From: Solen grandis
Lineage: Eukaryota > Mollusca > Bivalvia > Adapedonta > Solenidae
NCBI GenBank assembly: GCA_021229015.1
Contig: CM037789.1
Coordinates: 33,058,346 to 33,122,345, forward strand
Direction of reading: 5' to 3'
DNA: 64,000 bases
The notes beneath the pieces were generated by a model that ran no database searches, had not been told where the DNA came from, and was given only the letters and a program-made list of their open reading frames with translations. The translations under genes were made by a program, and so were the position numbers. Within the stretch, counting starts at the first letter, position 1. Each line of letters starts with the position of its first letter. Shown here one piece after another: positions 24,301 to 35,400 of the stretch.

Positions 24301-25316
24301 TTACCCAAATAACAAATAAAATTTATTACTTTTTTACTTTTAGATTGACACTTAAGTCCATTTATTTGTGCTTTAAATAATCTACAAAACATATTGCAAA
24401 ATCATATATTGCAAAATTGTGTTCGATGAATCAGTTAAAAATAAATTTCAATATTGCACAGAAAAAAAATACCATCGATGGGTGAAATATAATTTTATTC
24501 GACAATTGCATCGCAGTTTATTGAGTATATATAGAATCTGACATGAACGGTTTTTTTTAACAAAGCTACTTAATATGCTTAATCTGCTTTTTGCTTCTTT
24601 TTATGTCTGTTATACTAAACATATTTTGATAGCTTCATGTTGGTTAGTAAAATTTGATACGATATGACAATTCATGTCAGATTCTTTTAATCATATGACC
24701 TATACCGACAAAAATCGCGATTATTACGAAAATAATGAACGGACTGTGAACTGTGTATTTCTCATATATTTTCAACATCATATGAATAATGCATCTCTTT
24801 GATCAAAGTTATTCGCATCAAACACATTTAATCCAGTTGTTCGACTTCAACACACTATGCATAATGTAATGCACGCGCTTGATTCGGAGTGATGTAATTC
24901 GGCCTAAATGTTATATGTAAGAAATATGTAATGGTTATACGAAACTTGAACATAATGTCATATGAAAAAATGATACACGCATGTAAAGGTAGAACATTTA
25001 AATCATCCTCACCAACATAGATGTAATACACCATGGTACCGGCTTGATTCACGACAGATGTGTTGCCATGGACGCCAACGTTACCAAGGCTGCAAGTGGT
25101 CGTTGCAGGAGTGAATGCAATGGCGTTGCAGCTAACGTCAGCAGTACATTTAATGCAGCAGGTCATGACGTTGTAGCCCGTTAACGTCACGTATGGTGCT
25201 GCCAGAGTCGCTTCCTGCATCAAAGTAAAAGTCGTAGCAGATCCGACAAGAAACAAATCGAGATACCACGAAACAATGACAATGACTGTGTACAATATTT
25301 TAACCATCGTAGACAT
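21377..25316 (-). CDS. Secreted PAN/apple-like plus C-type-lectin-like protein, two exons
   Basis: Exon 1 runs 25316-25013 (304 nt) and exon 2 runs 21777-21377 (401 nt). The junction is GT-AG, phase 1, and the total is 705 nt (234 aa plus stop). Exon 1 begins with a signal peptide (hydrophobic VKILYTVIVIVSW). A PAN/apple-like stretch follows (MTCCIKCTADVSCNAIAF, then TCSLGNV). Exon 2 is a C-type-lectin-like domain: CMDGWVHYNGTCYKYV, TWFESQTYC, GGNLAHVRD, WIAYND, GQPIPADL, DISDC and a C-terminal FFCEI. The usual calcium/sugar motifs EPN/QPD and WND are not evident, so sugar binding by the classical mode is doubtful. Such proteins in molluscs are often secreted recognition or mucus components, which is an inference here. 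A tandem pseudogene copy lies upstream. Confidence 0.8.
22401..22943. mobile_element. Candidate inverted-repeat DNA element in the lectin-like gene intron
   Basis: The left end has ATGCTACGTTTAC, then TGTTCCCGGCAGCCACGGCAACC. The complement of the right end reads AATGCTACGTTCCCAC, then CACGGTTGCCACG. The two ends are therefore approximate inverted repeats flanking about 540 bp, with local GC above the surround. No target-site duplication or transposase was seen. Confidence 0.35.
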
Positions 25317-25823
25317 TTTGATGAGCTACAAATCAAAATCTGAATGTTGATGAAATATTGCCTTGTCGTTTTCAACCTGGCATTTCCCTATGTGTTATAT
25401 TATACAGTTGACATAGAGGATATCCAAAGTATAGGTTTTGAATTAACAAAGAGTGAAACAATTCACCCAATCTACGGTAATCTATGTTCAATCAATTCAA
25501 AATGCCAGTTTCACCATTAACTGATTTTTAAATGTAACCGTACATTGCATATATTATTTATACAAATACATTTTTCTTTTTTCCCCTTATTTTTCAGTTA
25601 AGAGTGGGCGTTCCTTCTGAATCATGTAGGCATTGTGCAAATGCTTCCCAATATCTAACTGCGTTCCTGGTGGTTGCAATAAAATAACAATGCCTTGTAT
25701 TGATTAATCACAAAATTATAATCTACAATTTCGCAATCAATTAGAATTTAAAATGTCAATCAAAAACATTTAGTAAGTCAATATAAATCTCTGCAAAACA
25801 AAACAGTGCAGCAGTTGTTTAAA
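25317..25823. other. Bidirectional spacer between divergent genes
   Basis: About 500 bp of AT-rich sequence separates the start of the lectin-like gene (-) from the small membrane ORF (+). It presumably holds the lectin-like gene promoter, but no clear core element was recognised. Confidence 0.4.
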
Positions 25824-26012
25824 ATGAAATACAAAGATGTTGTTGTTGTTGTATTGGGGTTTACCGTTGCTGCGATAGTATTTCAATCATATAGCAACGT
25901 GCAGCTAATTACAGGTGGAGGAAGACCCCGAGTACACAGAGGTACCCGGGAAGAACCACCGACCTACCGCAAGCCAGCTGAAAACAAAGATATTAATTTG
26001 ATAATATACTAA
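25824..26012 (+). CDS. Candidate short signal-anchor peptide or first exon of a type II membrane protein
   Basis: ATG at 25824 opens a 62-codon frame: a short basic head (MKYK), a hydrophobic run (DVVVVVLGFTVAAIVFQSY) and a polar, basic, proline-containing tail (RPRVHRGTREEPPTYRKP). This head-to-tail pattern is typical of the first exon of Golgi type II enzymes such as glycosyl- or sulfotransferases. It would also suit a small secreted or membrane peptide. GT dinucleotides occur after ACACAGAG, so a splice donor at about 25941 is possible. An AATAAAATT lies shortly after the stop at about 26020, which favours a complete single-exon gene. No homology is claimed. Confidence 0.35.
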   Translation: MKYKDVVVVVLGFTVAAIVFQSYSNVQLITGGGRPRVHRGTREEPPTYRKPAENKDINLIIY

Positions 26013-26103
26013 TATTTGATAAATAAAATTACATTGTTTAAAATGTGGTAGCACACATTTCTGCATCGGACACCACTTCGGGGATATACTGAGTTACACT
26101 TTC

Positions 26104-26119
26104 ACCTCTCTCTCTCTCT

Positions 26120-26153
<34 letters not shown>
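26104..26153. repeat. (CT)n microsatellite
   Basis: CT dinucleotides with one TTTT interruption are visible directly. Confidence 0.9.
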
Positions 26154-26156
<3 letters not shown>

Positions 26157-27097
26157 GTTACATAAAATGCTCCTTTTGGATTTTATACATAAAATAAACA
26201 GCAGGACAGAGTGAGAGGTCGAGGAAGAGAGAAAGATGAATTCATTTATTGTAGGCCATCCAATGAAACAAAATGCATTAAACATGTCATGTTCGTCTTT
26301 TGACAGATTACTATTAGTCAAACTTTGAATTGAAAGGTTTTGGATTCTTAAAGGGTGCTATAGACACTCTCATTACAATCATAGCGAAACTAGGCTAAGT
26401 GCATATAGAGAGATAAGCACTTAGCGTAGTCACCCATCGATATATATACTTTCATTATGAACACCCATAACGTCTTTCTTTGTGAATTGCAGCGATTTTA
26501 ATCTTTTAATCAAAGAAATACTTTCTGTAATTGTAAAGGAAAAATCAATTTTGCTTGTTCTATCGGCTAAGCGGAATCTAAATTTTATTTCAAATCTGAA
26601 ATGTCACTAGCCTGTCGGAATCAAACACAAACAATGTCAAACAAGAGTAAACATCCTATACATCAACATGTCTAACTGTGTTCCTGTCTGCATATTGTAT
26701 TTTATTGATAAGGTGCTGTGCGAAGACATTTACTTGGTATTTTTTTTAAAGATGCAACATCATTGACATAGCTGTAAACATATGTAAGAACGACTATTAT
26801 CATTTTGTTTTGTTTGTTTTCTTTTCTTTCTTTTTATGTATTTATTTATTTATTTATTTTACTGAATCTTTTTAAAGAACATTCGGAAAACATCGAATAT
26901 TTTTCTCTTCAAACCTTAAGCATTTTAATTGCCTCAATTAAACTGAACGTTCGGTCGGGATACGAATAGCATAAGTTATATTATAATGCTAGGTCACTTT
27001 GTATTCTTTGATTATGACTTGTCGCCAGAAACGAAACTTTCACTTTTAGAAAGGAAATAATACAAAATGTATGTTTTATTTTAAACCCCAATAACAA

Positions 27098-27232
27098 TAA
27101 AACTATGTATTAATGTTTCGATATATAAAACTATGTATTAATGTTTCGCTATATAAAACTATGTATTAATGTTTCGCTATATAAAACTATGTATTAATGT
27201 TTCGCTATATAAAACTGCGTATTAATGTTTCG
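27098..27232. repeat. 28-bp minisatellite, about 4.8 copies
   Basis: The unit contains AAAACTATGTATTAATGTTT followed by CGCTATAT. AAAACT recurs at 27127, 27155 and on, at 28-bp intervals. It lies in the 3' flank of the lectin-like pseudogene and is absent at the equivalent site of the intact copy. Confidence 0.88.
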
Positions 27233-27378
27233 CTGACGTCTTCATTTTCATTTCACAGATTTCAGACATTAATACTGGTCCGGTTCCGTTTCACAATCAG
27301 GGTCTATTTTAACACAGTCAGGCGCTTCGCGGGTATCAGCTTTTGTCTTCACTAAAACTCACAATCTCCACGAAGTCT

Positions 27379-27380
<2 letters not shown>

Positions 27381-27411
<31 letters not shown>
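27381..27411. repeat. (GA)n microsatellite
   Basis: A GA run just beyond the 3' end of the lectin-like pseudogene is visible directly. Confidence 0.88.
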
Positions 27412-27413
<2 letters not shown>

Positions 27414-27442
27414 TTTATGACAACCCCGGTTAAGAACCATCA

Positions 27443-28960
27443 CTACATTGTTACTTCGCAGAAAAAACAGCGAGATCCGTGCAATTAAACATCTGCAGTT
27501 GCGTGTCAAGGTCAGGATCGGAGTACCGGCAATCATTGATATCGTTGTTGTCATACGTCACGGCCAGGAGGTTCGCGGGTATCGGCTGCCTATCCACGCC
27601 AACAAAGACTGTCTCCATGTCGTTGTACGCAATCCAAGGGTAGCAGTACCAAATGCCCCTCACGCATGTCACCATACTGTTGAGAAAGGTCAAATGGGTG
27701 AAGTCACGGACATGAGCCAGGTTTCCCCCGAGGCCTTGTCAGTACGTCTGGCTGTCGTGTCAGGTGGCGTTAATGACGTCGACGTACTTGTAACACATCC
27801 CGCTGTAGAATACCCAACCGTCCTGACAACCTTGATCTGGGAAAGAAATATTTAATGCAGTTAAAATTGAAGCATAACTTGAATAATGTTTATTTTACTG
27901 GTTTAATTGAACACATTCACACACATATCAGTAGGATACTAAGTATATATATATATATATATTAAATTTTACTAAACGAGTTCATGAAAATGTTATTAAG
28001 CGAGCCTCTTGCATGCTTGATAACATTTTCATGAACTCGTTTAGTAAAATTTGATATGAAATGACAATTCATGTCAGATTCGTTTTATCTTATGACCTAT
28101 TGTGCCAGTAAATCGCGATTATAACAACAAACACACAAACGAATAAGTGCATGGACTGTGAATGAATTACTTTGTAATCTAACACCAAAGAAATAGTTTT
28201 CAAATAATTACTAAAAATAACGATTTAACGTTTGTATTTCTCATATATTTTCAACATCATATGAATAATGAATCAAATACACTTAATCTAGTTGTTCGAG
28301 TTCATCAGACTATGCATACATATAGAATACACGCGCGTGATGCGGAGTGATGTAATTCGCCCTAAAAGTTATATGAAACGTATAAGAAAATATGTGATGG
28401 CTAAACGAAACCGGAAACAGCTGTTTGAGCACAATGTCATATGATAAAACAAGATTTTGCGTCAGTTTAATCGAATGATGCCAACGGATTTGTAAATGAT
28501 AATGAATATATTTATTATTAAGGAAATATTAAAAAAATAAGAGGGCAATTCATAAAGCTTTAGGATTTACATTGTTTTCTAATGTAAAAGTACAGTGTCC
28601 TACACTTTTTATTGCATGTGTGCATTTACTTGTGATTTAAAAATGTCCTAACAAACCCTAACAAAAAATACTATTATTATAATTCAAAATAGTTCATATA
28701 TCATTTGACGTACTTTAGGGAAAAAGAACACCGACGTATCTTTCCGGATTGGGTAAAAATTTCGAAGCTTCAGATATTATTTTCATTAATTTTTATTAAT
28801 TATTATCATCATTATTATTGTTATCAAGTAATTTAATGTACGCAAGTAAAGGAAACTTACCAGGATAGTGTACCAAGGAACCGGTTTGATTAATAACGAC
28901 AGACGAGTTTTGAGGGACGCTTACGTTACCAAGACTGTACATTCTCGTAGTAGGGGTGAA
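27443..28960 (-). pseudogene. Tandem pseudogene copy of the PAN/C-type-lectin-like gene
   Basis: Lectin exon: 27836 down to 27443. It parallels 21777-21377 (CQDGWVFYSGMCYKYV, GGNLAHVRDFTHL, WIAYND, LLAVTYDNNDINDC) but has TGA at the conserved Trp after INAT, TGA at the conserved Cys after QTY, and a one-base deletion just before the final FFCEVTM. The PAN-like exon's 3' part is at 28960-28861 (SLGNVSVPQNSSVVINQTG, donor phase 1 as in the intact copy). Its 5' part is lost in the N gap. Intron sequence is also shared: the stretch around AATTCATGTCAGATTC at about 28060 matches 24670. This is a segmental tandem duplication with decay of one copy. Confidence 0.85.
27964..28052. repeat. Near-perfect 38-bp inverted repeat (hairpin)
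   Basis: The arms 27964-28001 and 28015-28052 are complementary at 37 of 38 positions, with a 13-base loop. It lies in the intron of the lectin-like pseudogene. The corresponding site in the intact copy (about 24640-24665) retains only the right-arm end, TTAGTAAAATTTGATA. Confidence 0.92.
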
Positions 28961-29060
28961 NNNNNNNNNNNNNNNNNNNNNNNNNNNNNNNNNNNNNNNN
29001 NNNNNNNNNNNNNNNNNNNNNNNNNNNNNNNNNNNNNNNNNNNNNNNNNNNNNNNNNNNN
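28961..29060. other. Assembly gap (100 N)
   Basis: Exactly 100 N, the usual placeholder for a gap of unknown size. It removes the 5' part of the lectin-like pseudogene's first exon. Confidence 0.99.
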
Positions 29061-29328
29061 TATCAATAACTCGTAAGTGAGTTGAAAGAACTTGAAATGA
29101 TTAATAATTGCCCCCGCGTTTTCGATCAAACTTAATGTGATTGTTAATTACCTTTATTATTCCTTCCCATGGGAAGGAACATCTATAGTCATACATTTCA
29201 ACTTGACAGTTTCAGATTCGCTTCCTGCGGAGATGTTATCCCGCTTAGTATCTGATTTGCCTCATGATACCTACGATGAGACGGGATCCAATCGGAAGTG
29301 ACGAGTAGCAGAAACCGCCATTTAATTT

Positions 29329-29800
29329 CACGTGGTGTCACACCACTATCAAAGTACTTCCGGGCTGAAGTAGTACCTAATGAAAAATGAAAGGGTGGAC
29401 ATCAAAGTCATATTTTCCCCAGAAAACACTGAATAACTGCAACACATTTAGCCTGTGTGGTGAGATACATGTATTTTTGACCAACAACTTGCATTTAATA
29501 GTTGTATTAAGGGATTACTTTCCTACAGGATGTTGGGAGAGCTGCAGAGGTAATGCGGCTCAGAGGTCATGTTTGTTTTGGAAATTTTGACAGGTAGCCG
29601 GGAAATATGAAATTTGTGAAACGCCAATTCCTTAATGATATATTTTTTTTGTGCCTAAATCTGTTGATTTATGAATGGTCTACATGAAACTAGACCAGAA
29701 ATATTCCAACGAACATTTGGAAAGTAGGAACAGGCCTCGAAAGTCGGCCAAGTTACTATAGATTATATAGGGACAAAAAGTAGTGGTGTGACACCACGTG
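29329..29800. mobile_element. Inverted-repeat element, 472 bp
   Basis: A 19-bp sequence CACGTGGTGTCACACCACT (29329-29347) has its exact complement at 29782-29800. The outer flanks on both sides carry CGCCATTTAA in direct orientation. No coding capacity for a transposase is visible in between, so it is a MITE-like candidate. Confidence 0.65.
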
Positions 29801-30180
29801 ATGTCCGCCATTTAACCGCCATTTTATCGGCTAGCCGGTGCGCGTAGGTTTAAATTACGGCTTCGTGTTGTCCCGTTTAAGAAAATACGATATCAGCCTA
29901 AATTAAACTTAGCCCTATTTAAGTCCTTGAATTTCTTGCTTCATTTCCTGTGCTACCATGATTTAAAGAAAAAAGAAGAACTTAAGAAAGGTTTGACTTG
30001 GAGAGAAATGTTCAACCACCAATCAGTTTGTCCTTTTCGTACTCTAAGGTTATCCCTTCCATATGCAAATGCTGAAAAACAGCTTTCACTTCATACTTCA
30101 TAGTTTAGAAATGCCCTGGAAGGAACTTTTGGTAGGCTAAAACTTGTTTCAGTAATTATGTAAACATGCGCATAGTTAAC

Positions 30181-31010
30181 CCCCATAGGTTAGTATATCC
30201 ACAGGAACCTGATATTCAGTCAAAAAAAAAAAATAAAAAAAAATCGACCTCTCTATATATAAATAAACACCAGGAATGCAATGCCTTCCATGCCCCACCC
30301 ACCTCTCCGATACAGGAATAATTGTTGGGACAGCTTTACAAAAGATTTTTCTGGTCTGGACAATTAAATGGGTTAATTATCTTTCAAAATATATCCTTAC
30401 CTGTAATGTTTCGTGTTTTATACCACTGAAAAACACAACTCTACAGCTAATTTCTCATGTCGTAGCAGCCATGACGTGACGTCACAGTTTTTACACCCAG
30501 CAGTGAAGGTAGAATTAAATATTATTTTATAAATTTGTTTTATGTATGAAGTGTTCTCTATTTCTTTTTCCAAATTGAAATTTAGAAGGTGTATCTGATT
30601 TTATATGAATGCTGGTTTTAAAATTTCAAAAACAGAGGGGAAAAACCCAACAAGCGAGGTAACTCTTTCAAACTGTCCATAAACAACTAAACTTACCTTC
30701 ACTGCGGATGTAAAACTGTGACGTCACGTCATGGCTACTACGACATGAGAAATTAGCTGTAGAGTTGTGTTTTTCAGTGGTATAAAACACGAAACATTAC
30801 AGGTAAGGATATATTTTGAAAGATAATTAACCCATTTAATTGTCCAGACCAGAAAAATCTTTTGTAAAGCTGTCCCAACAATTATTCCTGTATCGGAGAG
30901 GTGGGTGGGGCATGGAAGGCATTGCATTCCTGGTGTTTATTTATATATAGAGAGGTCGATTTTTTTTTATTTTTTTTTTACTGAATATCGGTGTCCTGTG
31001 CTCCTATGGT
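30181..31010. mobile_element. Fold-back element with about 320-bp nearly identical arms
   Basis: The arms 30181-30511 and 30694-31010 are inverted copies separated by about 180 bp. Over about 200 bases of the arms only one or two substitutions are seen; the equivalent 67-codon frames differ by one residue. The arms include A-rich and T-rich tracts next to CGACCTC, and a TGACGTCA palindrome near the inner end of each. No transposase was found. The 67-codon ORFs are a by-product of arm symmetry. Confidence 0.9.
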
Positions 31011-31789
31011 ATATCCCTAAATTCTGCTTTACCTGATCAAGGGAAGTAACTGCTGCGGATGGGTCAATTGTCAGAGGCTATGTTTACATATACACCGGTA
31101 AGTGTAAACCGGTGTGGACATAAACTTTTGTCATGCTTTCCGGTAAATAAATTTTATGCATTTTTATAAATAATCAATAAAAAGTTGATACTGCGTTTAA
31201 ATTTCAAAATTTAATTTATAACTCTGATTTCACTTTTATCTGCCATAATTAATTTCATTGAATAGTGTCCTAGAAAAGTCGATGAGCAGACCGGCTGCTT
31301 GCGTAAGCAAGAAATTGTGTTTCGACCTCTAGTAGATGCCTTCCAACAATGACACTAGTTTATTTACATATGGCTAATGATATAGACCAAAATTGTAAAA
31401 TTCATAGCTAATCACTGTTTTGCAGCTGAAAATATTCCTTATTTATCATTGACAACTGTCTAAAAATGCAAGAGAGAACACCAAAGTTATACCAATTCGT
31501 CCCCAGACGTTTCACACTTGATAATTTCCTCATGACGTTTAACCCACGTTTGGTTAAAGAATAAACACACGTTTAGTCCCGTTTATAAAAATGGCCATTA
31601 CTGTATGTATTTAATAAGGCTGTTAAATTTTGTGGGAATATAAATCCTTGGTGTTCGAAAAACACAATCTTGGTCATTTGAGATATAACTTTTTATTTTG
31701 TTTAAACTTTATTTATATTATATTGATTGTGAAAAAAGTCCTCACAACTTACATTAATTACTGTCCATGGCTGTTGTGGCAGCATATGT

Positions 31790-31925
31790 GGTCATTATTG
31801 TGGGAGGAAACCAGAGAACCCAGAGAAAGTCCATATGTCTGGACAGGCGACAACTGTACCCTCTAACAAATGAGACTAGGAATCAAACTCAAGACACATG
31901 AAGAGAATATGCTATCCAGCCACCC
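31790..31925 (-). repeat. SINE-like conserved-core repeat
   Basis: GGGAGGAAACCAGAGAACCC followed by AGAGAAAGTCC resembles a core seen widely in animal SINEs and similar repeats. A degenerate B-box-like stretch (complement of GGAATCAAACTC) lies about 70 bases later, so the element reads on the minus strand. Family assignment is from memory. Confidence 0.4.
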
Positions 31926-31969
31926 ACTTTTTTAATTTAATAATTTATATATATATTTTTTATAGATTT

Positions 31970-32224
31970 CTGGCCCAGAGGTTATAAACATTTTTCTGCT
32001 CAACTCAATGTGAGTTTGTTTGTCAAAGTTTAATTGTAATTATAGTCAGTTAAGTTTTTCAAATATTGCTATGCTTTCTCTGTTCCACAATTAGCCCGTA
32101 CTACAATTTACATAAATTCACTATCAAAGTTACTCACTTTGTTTTGGTATACATAAAATAAGCAAACCAAGTTTCAGTCTCAAACTGAGTTGAGCTGGAA
32201 AAAGTTTTATAACCTCAGGGCCAG
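31970..32224. mobile_element. MITE with about 45-bp terminal inverted repeats
   Basis: The left end CTGGCCCAGAGGTTATAAAC, with CTCAACTCA and TGAG following, matches the complement of the right end (CTGGCCCTGAGGTTATAAAA, CTCAACTCA, TTGAG). The length is 255 bp, with no ORF. It sits about 200 bp upstream of the TSFM start. Confidence 0.8.
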
Positions 32225-32430
32225 GTTACATTTGTAGTTCTCAACAGTCACGCAACAGAACCTTACCAATCTCAATTAGACCAAACTCAGACTACTCCGG
32301 GCCTTTTCCTTCTTCATAGGACCTTTACTCTTTGAGATATCAAATTCATGCTTTTGCTATTTACTCCAGTCTTCAAATTCATGCTTTTGCTATCTACTCC
32401 AGGATTTCTCTCTCTGTAATTTTAAAGAAG

Positions 32431-35400
32431 ATGGCTTCATGTTTACATCACAGGTACACGTGTCAGGTATGGCCTAGGCCCTGCACTACGGTGCATGAGG
32501 TACCTCTGTACAGCACCGGATACAAAAGTGGTAGTCGACAAGGCCATGTTGAGTAAATTGCGTAAAAAGACAGGATTTCCACTTCTGAATTGTCGCAATG
32601 CCCTTGAAAAATTCAACAATGATTATAAAGAGGTAAATATGCAAACTTTGTGGAATATGTACAATCGACAGCTGCCAGTATGATACAGCCAATCTTTGTT
32701 TTGTGACCAGATTTGATATTTCAAAAAAGGCATTCATTTAAGGACCACCTCTACTAAGAACTCTTTTTCTCTAGATTCCTGGCCACCATGAGCAAATGGT
32801 AATTTAATTTTTCTCTACCATAATTGCAAAAATGAAGTTGATCCCATAAAAAATGAGGCCTAAAATTTTATTATTGAATAATTAAGCTGATGATACTCTG
32901 GTGAGCATTCTAGGGCCATGATGGCATTCTTGTCTTAATTGTTAATTCAACCAGTTTATTTTATCGTCATTTTACTATAATCAGTTGTGTCAAATGTTGT
33001 GATGGGTCCATAATCTCATTTGTTTATAGCTTAACCTTTAGTTATATCTATAGCTATCATAGATATTTATTTGCCCTTTCAGGCAGAAGTCTGGATGAGA
33101 GAGCAGGCCCAGAAGGAAGGTTGGGCAAAAGCATCCAAACTGGAAGGCAGGCCAATGTCACAAGGTTTGGTTGGCCTCCTACAGGATGAAGGATCGGCCA
33201 CAATAGTAGAGGTATGATGTGACCATTGTCATGGTAACTGAAAGCCATATAATATTAATTCTTTTTCAGGCAAAATATTTGCAACATGGGAAGGTCAGGT
33301 AAATTGAAACTTGAGTATGTCGGGGAAAATTGCAACATGGGAAGGTCAGGTAAATTGCAACTTGAGTATGTCGTGGAAGATTGCAACATGGGAAGGTCAG
33401 GTAATTTGCAACTTAAGTATGTCGGGGAAAATTGCAACTTGAGAGGGTCAGGTAAATTGCAGTTAGTTTGTGACAGGTAAATTGCAGACAAGACTTATAA
33501 TGCTGTCCTTGACCCCCCTGTTACAGGTGAACTGTGAGACAGACTTTGTTGCCAGGAATGACAAGTTCCAGGACCTGGTATCCAGGATAACTCAGGCGTG
33601 TCACAGAAACTTCAGTGGCAGGGATGAGCCTAAGGTAAGTCAATATTAGACTTTTTTACCACATGTATATTGTCCAGAAAATTATCAATTCAACCAGAAT
33701 AAAACCAGATCGGCATGCAGTTAACTTGCAGGATATAATTTTATGCTGTTCACACTCCTTACCAGAGGTTTGTATGGTATAAAATGGCATTTATCTGGAC
33801 CTGTACTGTCTAAGTTGTTAGTATCTGTCCCAGAATTGATAGGTTGTAGGGATGATCCCCAATCATTCCATACAAAAGTCTTCAGCTTGGTTCAGGTATT
33901 TATATTTCCAATTCTTAGCCTTCTGAGTATAAGAACAGATTCAAGACAGGTTGGCCCAAATGACAAACTCCTCGAATGACTGAAATTCTGTCCATTGGAC
34001 ATTAGTTCCAAATAAACAAATAAAATTAACATTAGAATGGTAACAGTTCAGAAATTTATATAACCAGCTTTCACTTAAATCATTTAACATACTGAGGTTT
34101 TCTCTAGGGTCAAACCTTTGTGAGTTATCTTTGACCCAGTGTGTGGGGTCAAGTCAATATTTCAATGGTAAAGAGTCAGTAGTATTTTCTTCATATTTTT
34201 TTTTTTTTGCAAAGAGAAGAACAAAATAAACATTTAGAATATGAACTTTGAGCAAATATATAGGATGATATTAGAAAAAAAGTTAAAACTCTTCAACTGA
34301 TACACAATGACAGAAAACATAAAATATGGAGTGTCAATCCTTTAAATTACATTAAATCTTCTGAATTGAGATATATCTCAACCTCAATGAGCTTTAAAAA
34401 AAACTGTAAAGTTACTGTGATATATTTTAAATAACAGTTTCATGCATTTAACACATGAAGTGTCAAAATGCTTCTAGATCTAATTAATTCATTGTTTACA
34501 TTTCAGTTGCCTTATCTCTCGTTAATATTTCTGTTTTCAAAACAGTTTTTCAGGTTTATATCTCAAATAGAAAAATGGTCTTTTCTCTCAAAACAAGGTT
34601 TCTTCTTACATTCAGATCGTGTGAAAACTATTGGTTTAATGGATTTTTTCAGGTTACTTTGTCCAAAGAAGAGCTGAACAGCCTTCAAGATCAAGGTAAA
34701 ACCCTTGCTGACCAAGTGGCACTAACAGTTGGTGCACTCGGAGAAAACATTGCATTGAGACGAGCAGCCTTCATAAAAAAAGAGCCATCAACTGTGATCA
34801 GTACTTTTATACATGCCTCAGGTTTGTGCTATCGGGATTGCCTCCCTTGGGGAGTGTATACATACACATAAGATTTTTAAGTTGCTGTTAAAACTGTATT
34901 TGAACTACTGGAGTGATACCTTAATGTTAAATTACTGGTTGTTTAGATTTGCATAAAAATTTAAAAATAAAGATGAATAATAATTTATTTTATTTTAAGG
35001 GCCAGACTGAAGAAAGGTGTCAGACTGGCAGACATGTCTGATAGATTTCATTTCGGTCAGATAAAAAATGCTTTTTCCTCAGTCCAGATGACTGGCAAAG
35101 ATTTTTTCAGTGAACTCTTAACTGTAAATATAAGGAGGAAACAACTTTCCATGCTATTCTTGCTTGTTTTGAACTTATCTTGCTTGATTTTTGTATTCTA
35201 AATGTTTAATTGGCTAAAACTATATATATATCAATAGATTACAATTAAATATTACTGAAGAAGGACCAATATTAGATATTTGCATATTTGTTTCTTTTGG
35301 TCTGATAAAATTTTGATACTTGTCAGACAGAATGATTTTTTTGCCTTTCGCAAAGTCTGTAAGGGTGCCATTGTTTGGGTTCGAAAGATTTTTCATGACC

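Noticed and set aside
27443..27836. The two TGA codons in the second lectin-like copy could be read as selenocysteine.
   Set aside because: One TGA replaces a conserved Trp, not a Cys, a one-base deletion follows, and no SECIS-like element was evident. A decayed copy is simpler.
27448..27855. A 135-codon plus-strand ORF.
   Set aside because: It is the antisense of the lectin-like pseudogene exon.
30276..30927. Two 67-codon ORFs, almost identical, on opposite strands.
   Set aside because: They mirror the arms of the fold-back element and show no domain or conservation beyond the repeat.
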